This document shows, piece after piece, positions 56,101-64,000 of a DNA stretch of 64,000 nucleotides. The stretch's first letter is position 1; the number at the start of each line of letters is the position of its first letter. The position numbers and the translations under genes are program-made. Under the pieces are notes generated by a model. The model had not been told where the DNA came from. It saw nothing but the letters and a program-made list of their open reading frames with translations, and searched no databases. The DNA comes from Luteimonas viscosa (GTDB lineage: Bacteria; Pseudomonadota; Gammaproteobacteria; Xanthomonadales; Xanthomonadaceae): positions 289,248-353,247 of the forward strand of contig NZ_VTFT01000001.1 in the NCBI RefSeq assembly GCF_008244685.1, written 5' to 3'.

Positions 56101-56508
56101 CATGTCGCGTTCGATCTGCGCCTGGCGATCCTGCAGGTAGCGCACATAGGCGCGCGCCTGGGCGCTGCGCATGTCGGGCCGCGCCACGCCGGTGGCGCCC
56201 TTGCGGCTGGCGGGCGCCGCCAGCCCGGCGATGCCGCCGCGATAGGCGGCCACGGCCGGCTCGCGGAACATGACGATATAGGTGCCGCGGCCCGGAGCCT
56301 GGCCGCCCCCGGAGCGCGCGACCGCGGCCGTGGCGGCCGCCGACGACGCGATCGTGTTGCCGCCCGCAGACGCAGCCCCCTGGAGCTGCACCGCCGCCAG
56401 CAGCGCGCGGCCCGTGCCGCTCCCGTTCGATACCGCGACCGCCGCCAATGCCGCTGCGCCTGCCAGGCACAGGCCGATCGCCACACCCCAACGCGCCTTC
56501 CCGTCCAT
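53143..56508 (-). CDS. Secreted S8 (subtilisin-like) serine peptidase with PA domain
   Basis: 1121 aa from the ATG at 56508, preceded by GGAGG. A signal peptide is followed by an I9-type propeptide (GTYIVMFREPAVAAYRGG). The catalytic triad is the Asp in GILDSGINFG, the His in GHGSHVAST and the Ser in NGTSMASPHQAG. A protease-associated insert lies before the serine block. Beta-rich C-terminal domains of about 450 residues end in a bacterial Ig-like segment. Cysteine pairs suggest disulfides outside the cell. Probably a nutrient protease exported by type II secretion. Confidence 0.92.
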   Translation of the reverse strand: MDGKARWGVAIGLCLAGAAALAAVAVSNGSGTGRALLAAVQLQGAASAGGNTIASSAAATAAVARSGGGQAPGRGTYIVMFREPAVAAYRGGIAGLAAPASRKGATGVARPDMRSAQARAYVRYLQDRQAQIERDMGRAIGRQPQVSQRFQHAINGIVVELGEAEADRIRRLADVALVDEYREYPLDTDTGPALIGAPAVWNGAATGGGTGHQGEGVVFGILDSGINFGSPSFAAVDPIDGHVHVNPLGAGNHLGTCAAGGIDEGRCNDKLIGGYDFVCAAPGNTCGAANIREEPGFGDSNGHGSHVASTAAGNRRDVDMLGNTRRISGVAPRANIVAFDICYTNTATGQGLCPNVSAVAAVNQAIADGVVDVINYSIGGGSSPWSEAVSQAFLGAVDAGIYIAASAGNSGPAPNTLGHVEPWVSSTASAQHGRGDFVVVLEVTGPQPVPDALAAIEMNPGGSGVQQTAAIPGTTPLVVSPGIDTVDDGCAAFPADAFAGAIAVVRRGSCAFSIKVNNAAAAGAVATVVANNAAGGIIPSVPGTTIPAFGILQADGDALRDFAAANPAATAGIPYPAIILENQPDVLAASSSRGPAGTFDLLKPDVTAPGVRILAAVAGTTITGFENDVGLYNGTSMASPHQAGSAGLIRQARPTWTPPEIKSALAMTADRTVLLEDGVTPADPHAGGSGRIRVDRAIAAGLVLHESAANYLAANPATGGDPATLNQPNMIRRNCAPQCVFVRTFRNTLGKAQGYRARVEGLPARVTPANLKVPAGGTVSVRVVVDGSALPADGSWNFGQLLLTPVAGNAQSAPPALHLPIAVIVPPPVIQLPELVSLALQPGRSGRATTTVTNAGGSPLSYGFDNSGTGMALLADALGQNSTSGYRGTRYADPAVAGFAAQFNADDFSLAAPTRILSLRAEGFVVSGAALAAVSPTLTWAIYPDAGGLPSGDPLRSPGAAAWTYTAAATAPGVDTTGGAITLDLAAAGQAVDLAPGRYWLLVHTNSTFANRWAWYASASLGSGGFAGLNVTTAGAGSWTANTAFPGLSMRIVGEVACGAPWIGAVNPPMGTLAAGAARASSIAVASTGLPGGAHDAFYCVGSNDPVKPKVAGAIRLTVTP

Positions 56509-56784
56509 GCCGCCTCCGGAAACATCGATCCCCGCGGAAATCGACGACCGCTCCGTCCGACCTGCCCGGACCGTCCGCCGAAGCTGTTGCGAAGACGCAG
56601 GGGCGCATGCACGTGGAGGCACCCGGAGTCCCGGGTTCCCGCGCACAACCGCCCCTGTCCGATTGCGTACCCCTGGTCCAGCAGTCCGCACTCTACGCCT
56701 GTCGTTGCGCGTTGCAACGGCGCCACCCGAGGCGAAGCGATCCGGAGGGGACGGCCGCGCCGACGGCGGCGGGATGTGGTCCGG

Positions 56785-57480
56785 TCAGTCCGTCGCGCGG
56801 GGCGCGCGCGGGCGTCGATCGACCAGCAGGTAGGTGCCGACCGTCCACAGCGCGGCGGCGGACCAGCCGGCGAGGATGTCGGACGGGTAATGCACGCCGA
56901 GATACACGCGCGACAGGCCGACCATCGGCACGAACACCGCCATCGCCGCCAGCACCCACCAGCGCGCCCGCGTCGGCCAGGCCAGCAGCACCAGCACCAG
57001 CGCCAGCGCCAGCGTCATCGAACCCATCGCATGCCCGCTGGGAAAACTGTAGCTCGTCTCGGGCGCGATCGATTCCCACAGGCCCGGCCGGTCACGCGCG
57101 AACAACTGCTTGGTGGCGATGTTGAGCAGGGCCGAGCCGCCGGTCGCGGCCGCGGCGAAGACCGCGTGTCGCCAGCGCCGCAGCCCGAGCAGGACCAGCA
57201 CCAGGGCGATGTCGAGCGGCACCACGCCATGGGCGTAGCCGATCCGGGAGAAGAACAGGAACACGCCGTCGAATCCGTCGCTGGCCATCTCGCGCGCGAA
57301 CAGCAGCAACGGTTCGTCGAACGGGATCGCCTCGGCCTCGTGGACCTCGTCGGCCAGTTCCATGAACGCCCACATCGGCAACAGCACGCCGACGAACAGC
57401 AGGACCAGCTTCCAGCCGTAGCGGCGCGCGAGCGCGGCGACGGCATCGGCGGCTTCGCGCCGCCAGCCCGCCTCAGGCAT
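56785..57480 (-). CDS. PAP2 family phosphatase
   Basis: 231 aa, six hydrophobic segments. The three motifs are [16 protein letters not shown] and [12 protein letters not shown], all intact. Likely acts on undecaprenyl diphosphate or phosphatidic acid. Its start overlaps the end of ispG by 8 bp, linking it to isoprenoid metabolism and favouring the lipid-carrier role. Confidence 0.88.
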   Translation of the reverse strand: MPEAGWRREAADAVAALARRYGWKLVLLFVGVLLPMWAFMELADEVHEAEAIPFDEPLLLFAREMASDGFDGVFLFFSRIGYAHGVVPLDIALVLVLLGLRRWRHAVFAAAATGGSALLNIATKQLFARDRPGLWESIAPETSYSFPSGHAMGSMTLALALVLVLLAWPTRARWWVLAAMAVFVPMVGLSRVYLGVHYPSDILAGWSAAALWTVGTYLLVDRRPRAPRATD

Positions 57481-58759
57481 CCGCCCGGCGGCCGTAGGTC
57501 CGTTGCACGTAGTCGTCGACCAGGCCGACGAATTCGCGCGCGATGTTGTCGCCGCGCAGCGTCACCGCCTTCTCTCCGTCGATGAACACCGGCGCGGACG
57601 GCGCCTCGCCGGTGCCCGGCAGCGAGATGCCGATGTTGGCGTGGCGCGATTCGCCGGGCCCGTTGACCACGCAGCCCATCACCGCGAGGGTCATGTTCTC
57701 CGCGCCGGGATGGCTGATCTTCCACTCCGGCATCTTCGCGCGCACGTGTTCCTGCACCACCTGGGCGAGTTCCTGGAAGAACTCGGAGGTGGTGCGGCCG
57801 CAACCGGGGCAGGCGGTGACCATCGGCGTGAACGCGCGCAGGCCCATGGTCTGCAGCAGTTCCTGCGCGACCACCACTTCCTGCGTGCGCGAGGCGCCGG
57901 GCTCGGGCGTGAGCGAAATCCGGATGGTGTCGCCGATCCCCTCCTGCAGCAGTACCGCGAGCGCTGCGCTGGAAGCGACGATGCCCTTGCTGCCGATGCC
58001 CGCCTCCGTCAGGCCCAGGTGCAGGGCGAAATCGCAGCGACGGGCCAGGTCGCGATACACCGCCACCAGTTCCTGCACGCCGCTGACCTTGGCGCTGAGC
58101 ACGATCCGGTCGCGACCCAGCCCCAGCTCCACCGCGCGCTCGGCCGAATCGATCGCCGAGCGGATCAGGGCCTCGCGCAGCACCCGCCCCGCATCCCAGG
58201 GTTCGGCGCGCTGCGCGTTCTCGTCCATCAGCATCGCCGCCAGTGCCTGGTCGAGAGATCCCCAGTTGACGCCGATCCGCACCGGCTTGTCGTAACGGAT
58301 CGCGAACTCGATCAGCTGCGCGAACTGCAGGTCCTTCTTCCTGCCGAAGCCGACGTTGCCGGGATTGATCCGGTACTTGGCCAGCGCCTGCGCGCACGCC
58401 GGCTCGCGTTCGAGCAACTGGTGGCCGTTGTAATGGAAGTCGCCGATGATCGGCACCTCGATGCCCTGCATCGCCAGGCGCTCGACGATGCGCGGCACCG
58501 CGGCCGCGGACTCGGGGTTGTTGACCGTGACGCGGACCAGCTCGGAGCCCGCACGCCACAGGTCGGCGACCTGCCTGGCGGTCGACGCCACGTCGGCGGT
58601 GTCGGTATTGGTCATCGACTGCACCACCACCGGCGCATCGCCGCCGACGGCCACGCCGCCGATCCGCACCTGGCGCGCCGGCCGACGCGGCGCCGGACCG
58701 AAGACCGGCGTCGCCGGATCGGCGTGGCAGGGCGGCAGCGGTTGCGGCAGGGCGAACAT
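57473..58759 (-). CDS. ispG: 4-hydroxy-3-methylbut-2-enyl diphosphate synthase
   Basis: 428 aa. A [4Fe-4S] enzyme of the MEP isoprenoid pathway. TIM-barrel part with [14 protein letters not shown] and [11 protein letters not shown]. The cluster domain has [12 protein letters not shown] and [20 protein letters not shown]. Slightly longer than E. coli IspG, typical of xanthomonads. First gene of an operon with the PAP2 phosphatase. The 262-bp gap to xseA shows nothing else I can name. Confidence 0.96.
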   Translation of the reverse strand: MFALPQPLPPCHADPATPVFGPAPRRPARQVRIGGVAVGGDAPVVVQSMTNTDTADVASTARQVADLWRAGSELVRVTVNNPESAAAVPRIVERLAMQGIEVPIIGDFHYNGHQLLEREPACAQALAKYRINPGNVGFGRKKDLQFAQLIEFAIRYDKPVRIGVNWGSLDQALAAMLMDENAQRAEPWDAGRVLREALIRSAIDSAERAVELGLGRDRIVLSAKVSGVQELVAVYRDLARRCDFALHLGLTEAGIGSKGIVASSAALAVLLQEGIGDTIRISLTPEPGASRTQEVVVAQELLQTMGLRAFTPMVTACPGCGRTTSEFFQELAQVVQEHVRAKMPEWKISHPGAENMTLAVMGCVVNGPGESRHANIGISLPGTGEAPSAPVFIDGEKAVTLRGDNIAREFVGLVDDYVQRTYGRRADA

Positions 58760-59021
58760 GCGGTCATTTTACCTGCGAAGGGATGACGCCCGTCTGCATG
58801 GTCTGCGGACCGCCCCGCGGCCCGGGCCGAACACCGGGATTGGCGCAGGCCGGGGTCGGTCCGCCGCGCGGCGACGGGCCAGTGCGTCCGTCGCCGCCGG
58901 TCTGGTGCGACCGGACCGGCAGTCGGGGCACCTGTGGCGCGGCCGGGAACTGCCTGCCGGCCGGCACCCTGACCACTTCGCGTGATGGGCCTGCGCCGTC
59001 CGCGCGGCTATCCTGCCAGTC

Positions 59022-60398
59022 ATGAGCGACGCGACCACCGGCGAAATCCTCAGCCCCAGCCAGCTCAACACCCTGGCCCGTAGCCTGCTGGAGGACGCGT
59101 TCCCGCTTGTGTTCGTCGAAGGCGAGCTGGGCAACGTCTCGCGGCCCGCCTCCGGCCACCTGTACTTCACCCTGAAGGACGCGCGCGCGCAGGTGCGCTG
59201 CGCCCTGTTCAAGCCCAAGAGCCAGTGGCTGGGCTTCCAGCCGCGCGAGGGCATGAAGGTGCTGGCTCGCGGCCGGCTCACGCTGTACGAGGCGCGGGGC
59301 GACTACCAGTTGATCCTCGACTCGCTGGAAGAAGCCGGCGAAGGCGCATTGCGCCGCGCGTTCGAACAGCTCAAGGCCAGGCTGCAGGCGGAAGGCCTGT
59401 TCGATCCCGCGCGCAAGCGGTCCCTGCCCGCCTACGTGCGTCGCCTGGCGGTGATCACCTCGCCTTCTGGCGCGGCGGTCCGCGACGTGCTGAGCGTGCT
59501 GGCGCGGCGCTTCCCGCTGATCGAGGTGGAGATCCTGCCGGTACCCGTGCAGGGCGAAGGCGCGGCCGCGCAGATCGCGGCGATGCTGCGGCGCGCGGTG
59601 GCCGGCGGCCGTCACGACGTGATCCTGCTGGCGCGCGGCGGCGGTTCGCTCGAGGACCTGTGGGCGTTCAACGACGAGGCGCTGGCGCGGGCGATCGCCG
59701 CATCGCAGGTGCCGGTGGTCTCGGCGGTCGGACACGAGACCGACTTCAGCCTCGCCGACTTCGCCGCCGACCTGCGCGCGCCCACGCCCTCGGCCGCGGC
59801 CGAGCTGCTGGTACCCAGCCGCGCCGACCTCGGCCTGCGGCTGGCGGGCCTGCAGCGGCGCATCGCCGCACTGCAGGCCAACCACCTGCGCCAGCTCGCC
59901 CAGCGCAGCGACCGCGCCGCGCTGCGCCTCAACGCGCTGCGGCCGCAGGCGCGCCTGCAGGCCAGCATGCAGCGCCGCGACGAAGCCCTGCGCCGGTTGC
60001 GCGCGGCGTGGCTGCAGCGCCTGCAGCGGCACGCCTCGACATTGCGCCACGCGCGCGCGGTGCTGCAGGCCACGCGCCCGCAGCGCCGCCTGCAGGCGTT
60101 GCACGATCGCCTCGCCGGCCTGCGCCCACGCCCGCAGGCGGCGATCGCGCGTCGGCTGCAGCGCGACGCCCTGCACCTGCGCGGTCTCGCGCGTTCGCTG
60201 GAGGCGGTCAGTCCGCTGGCGACCATCGCCCGCGGCTACAGCATCCTGCAGCGCGACGACGGCCACATCGTGCGCGGCACGCGCGATGTCGCGACCGGCG
60301 ACCCGCTCTCCGCGCGCCTCGTCGACGGCCGCCTGCGCCTGCGCGTGGAACGCGTGGAAGCGGCCGCCCCCTCGGCAGGGCCGACGGCGGAAGAGTGA
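59022..60398 (+). CDS. xseA: Exodeoxyribonuclease VII large subunit
   Basis: 458 aa. N-terminal OB fold ([39 protein letters not shown]), a catalytic domain with [27 protein letters not shown] and [14 protein letters not shown], then a long coiled-coil rich in Arg, Leu and Gln. It degrades single-stranded DNA with XseB, which is not in the window. Confidence 0.96.
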   Translation: MSDATTGEILSPSQLNTLARSLLEDAFPLVFVEGELGNVSRPASGHLYFTLKDARAQVRCALFKPKSQWLGFQPREGMKVLARGRLTLYEARGDYQLILDSLEEAGEGALRRAFEQLKARLQAEGLFDPARKRSLPAYVRRLAVITSPSGAAVRDVLSVLARRFPLIEVEILPVPVQGEGAAAQIAAMLRRAVAGGRHDVILLARGGGSLEDLWAFNDEALARAIAASQVPVVSAVGHETDFSLADFAADLRAPTPSAAAELLVPSRADLGLRLAGLQRRIAALQANHLRQLAQRSDRAALRLNALRPQARLQASMQRRDEALRRLRAAWLQRLQRHASTLRHARAVLQATRPQRRLQALHDRLAGLRPRPQAAIARRLQRDALHLRGLARSLEAVSPLATIARGYSILQRDDGHIVRGTRDVATGDPLSARLVDGRLRLRVERVEAAAPSAGPTAEE

Positions 60399-60569
60399 AT
60401 CCGTCGTCGATCCTCGCCCCGGCTCCCGCCCGGTCCGCTGTCGAAGCAATCGCGGCAGTCGCCGCAATCGCGGGCGCGTGCCGCCGGCGACGCGCGTGAC
60501 CCATCGGGGAATGCAGCGTTCCGTCCGCTGGACGTGCCTGTCACGCGCGCCGTGCGAGACTGCGACGCG

Positions 60570-62216
60570 ATGACCAAGGCCTCCGATCTTTTCGTCCAGG
60601 CGCTCGAAGCCGAAGGCGTCGACCACGTGTTCGGCATTCCCGGCGAGGAAACCCTGGCCCTGCTCGAATCGCTGCGCACCTCGGGCATCCGCCTGGTGCT
60701 GACCCGGCACGAGCAGGCCGCAGGTTTCATGGCCGCCACCTGGGGTCGCCTCACCGGCACCACCGGCGTCTGCCTGGCCACCCTGGGGCCCGGCGCGACC
60801 AATCTCGTCACCGCCGCGGCCTATGCCCAGCTCGGGGCGATGCCGATGCTGATGATCACCGGCCAGAAGCCGATCCGCAGCGGCAAGCAGGGCCATTTCC
60901 AGATCGTCGACGTGGTCGACATGATGCGGCCGCTGACCAAGTACACGCGCCAGCTGGTTTCGGCCGGCGGCATCCCCGCGCAGGTGCGCGAAGCGGTGCG
61001 CCGCTCGCAGGAGGAACGCCCCGGCGCGACCCACCTGGAACTGCCGCAGGACGTCGCCGGCGAGGACACGGACGCCATCGTCCTGCCGCCGGTCTACAGC
61101 CGCCGCCCCGTGGCCGAGCACAAGGCGCTGGACGCCGCCGCCGACGCGATCCGCAACGCGCGCCACCCGCTGCTGATGATCGGCGCCGGCGCCAACCGCA
61201 AGACCACGGCGAAGATGCTGCACGCCTTCGTCGAGAAGCTCGGCATCCCGTTCTTCAGCACCCAGATGGGCAAGGGCGTGCTCGACGAGACCGGCCCGCT
61301 GTGGCTCGGCACCGCGGCGCTGTCGGACGGCGACTTCGTGCACCGCGCGATCGACCTCGCCGACTGCATCGTCAACGTCGGCCACGACGTGATCGAGAAG
61401 CCCCCGTTCTGGATGAAGCGCGGCCGGCGCACGGTGATCCATGTGAACTACTCGCCGGCGGTGGCCGACGAGGTGTATTTCCCGCAGATCGAGGTGGTCG
61501 GCGACATCGCCAACTCGGTGTGGCAGCTGGCCGAGCGCCTGGAGCCGCAGCCGCACTGGGATTTCGCGTTCTTCGACCGGGTGCGCGACGCGCTCTGCGC
61601 CGACATCGGCGAGCTCGCCGGCGACGATCGCTTCCCGATGTCGGCGCCGCGGCTGGTTTCGGAACTCGGACTGTTGTTGAATCCCGGCGACATCACCTGC
61701 CTGGACAACGGCCTGTTCAAGCTCTGGTTCGCCCGCCATGCCCGCTGCCGCCTGCCCAACACCCTGCTGCTCGACAACGCGCTGGCGTCGATGGGCGCCG
61801 GCCTGCCGTCGGCGATGGCCGCGGCGATGGTCCATCCCGACCGCAAGGTGGTCGCGGTGTGCGGTGATGGCGGCTTCATGATGAATTCGCAGGAACTCGA
61901 AACCGCGATCCGCCTGCGGCTCGACATCGTGGTCCTGGTGCTGCGCGACGATGCCTACGGCATGATCAAGTGGAAGCAGGCGCACGAGGGATACGAGTCG
62001 TTCGGCATGGACTACGGCAACCCGGACTTCGTGCGCTACGCGCAGAGCTACGGGGCGCGCGGCCACCGCGCCGGTTCGATCGAGGGGTTTTCCGCGCTCC
62101 TGCGCGAAGCGCTCGCCACCCCCGGCGTCGACCTGATCGAGGTCCCGGTCGACTACGGCCGCGACGACGGCCTGCTCAACCGACGGATCCCGGAACAGGC
62201 TGCCGCCGTGCGCTGA
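60570..62216 (+). CDS. Acetolactate synthase-like ThDP enzyme
   Basis: 548 aa from the ATG at 60570. The catalytic glutamate is in LTRHEQAAGFMAATWGR, the flavin-region signature is LGPGATNLVTAAAYAQ, and the ThDP-binding motif is GDGGFMMNSQELE. No regulatory small subunit gene is adjacent, which resembles catabolic AlsS or other decarboxylating lyases rather than IlvBN. It is followed 50 bp later by an aldehyde dehydrogenase, so it may yield an aldehyde or acyl product. Substrate uncertain. Confidence 0.85.
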   Translation: MTKASDLFVQALEAEGVDHVFGIPGEETLALLESLRTSGIRLVLTRHEQAAGFMAATWGRLTGTTGVCLATLGPGATNLVTAAAYAQLGAMPMLMITGQKPIRSGKQGHFQIVDVVDMMRPLTKYTRQLVSAGGIPAQVREAVRRSQEERPGATHLELPQDVAGEDTDAIVLPPVYSRRPVAEHKALDAAADAIRNARHPLLMIGAGANRKTTAKMLHAFVEKLGIPFFSTQMGKGVLDETGPLWLGTAALSDGDFVHRAIDLADCIVNVGHDVIEKPPFWMKRGRRTVIHVNYSPAVADEVYFPQIEVVGDIANSVWQLAERLEPQPHWDFAFFDRVRDALCADIGELAGDDRFPMSAPRLVSELGLLLNPGDITCLDNGLFKLWFARHARCRLPNTLLLDNALASMGAGLPSAMAAAMVHPDRKVVAVCGDGGFMMNSQELETAIRLRLDIVVLVLRDDAYGMIKWKQAHEGYESFGMDYGNPDFVRYAQSYGARGHRAGSIEGFSALLREALATPGVDLIEVPVDYGRDDGLLNRRIPEQAAAVR

Positions 62217-62266
62217 CACCGGCGATCCGGATCCCTGCCCTCCCTTTCGCTTCGTCAGGAGTCCCC

Positions 62267-63736
<1,470 letters not shown>

Positions 63737-63740
63737 GCGC

Positions 63741-64000
63741 ATGTGCCTGGTCGCAGTGGCGTGGCGCGCGCATCCCCGCTGGCCGCTGGTGCTGGTCGCC
63801 AATCGCGACGAGTTCCATGCGCGTCCGGCCGCGCCCGCCGCGTTCGATCCGGACTCTCCGTCGGTGTACGGGGGCCGCGACCTGGTGCAGGGCGGCAGCT
63901 GGTTGCAGGTTGCGCGCAATGGCCGGCTCGCGGCGGTGACCAACGTGCGGGACGGCATTGCCGCGGAAGCCGCGCCCCGCTCGCGCGGCTGGCTCGTGCG
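63741..64000 (+). CDS. NRDE/TANGO2 family protein, 5' part only
   Basis: 86 codons are visible before the window ends. The start MCLVAVAWRAHPRWPLVLVA followed by NRDEFHARP is the family signature, with GGRDLVQGGSWLQVARNG and TNVRDG next. The initiator ATG lies 4 bp after the aldehyde dehydrogenase stop. Function is poorly known; TANGO2 relatives are linked to haem or lipid handling. Confidence 0.9.
   Translation, partial: MCLVAVAWRAHPRWPLVLVANRDEFHARPAAPAAFDPDSPSVYGGRDLVQGGSWLQVARNGRLAAVTNVRDGIAAEAAPRSRGWLV

Overview
The window is GC-rich chromosomal DNA from a gammaproteobacterium, most likely a member of the Xanthomonadaceae close to Luteimonas or Lysobacter. The evidence is gene content and neighbourhood (FimX-like, HtpX, GluQ, ArsJ/GAPDH, FNR/HemN/cbb3), the very high GC third positions, and xanthomonad-style intergenic repeats. 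No sequence search was possible, so the genus is inference. I saw no insertion sequence, integrase, prophage or CRISPR array; the window reads as core chromosome plus metabolic islands.

Layout. 1-446: tandem 83-bp repeats running up to efp. 447-4256: efp with its divergent modification enzyme epmB, then a FimX-like protein with degenerate GGDEF and EAL domains. 4257-8646: htpX, gluQ and a polyhydroxybutyrate-type block (two phbB paralogues around phaR). 8875-14201: an M48 peptidase, a formylglycine-generating-enzyme-like lipoprotein, rnd, tRNA-Ala(CGC) and a patatin-like lipoprotein. 14212-15565: nirK behind two FNR-type boxes. 15566-16237: a gene-free stretch dense in inverted repeats, including two 103-104 bp modules of the same design. 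16238-23205: a TRIC-type channel and an arsenic island (arsJ, GAPDH, acr3, arsR divergent from arsH, arsC, chrA). 23261-25667: sulP and a tandem-domain Usp.

25970-43675 is a microaerobic/denitrification island: sirB2, nnrS, a small DUF6522-like protein, qNOR norB, fnr, hemN, ccoNOQP, a small membrane protein, ccoGHIS, a TauE/SafE protein, a group III truncated haemoglobin and azurin. Together with nirK, this covers nitrite to NO to N2O, electron delivery by azurin, high-affinity oxygen respiration and anaerobic haem synthesis. The FNR regulator encoded at 30997-31749 has an intact cluster-binding cysteine set and a TTGAT-reading helix. I find seven TTGAY-N4-RTCAA-like boxes upstream of nirK (two), nnrS, norB, hemN, ccoN and azurin. 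No nosZ, narG or napA is in the window.

43792-64000: tRNA-Arg(CCT), an ALDH7-type dehydrogenase, a metallophosphoesterase, a DUF4190 protein, pyrD, murB and an EamA transporter. Then come a Ser/Thr kinase with TPRs divergent from an FHA-GGEEF diguanylate cyclase, a secreted subtilase, a PAP2 phosphatase, ispG, xseA, an acetolactate-synthase-like enzyme with an aldehyde dehydrogenase, and the 5' end of an NRDE/TANGO2 gene cut by the window edge.
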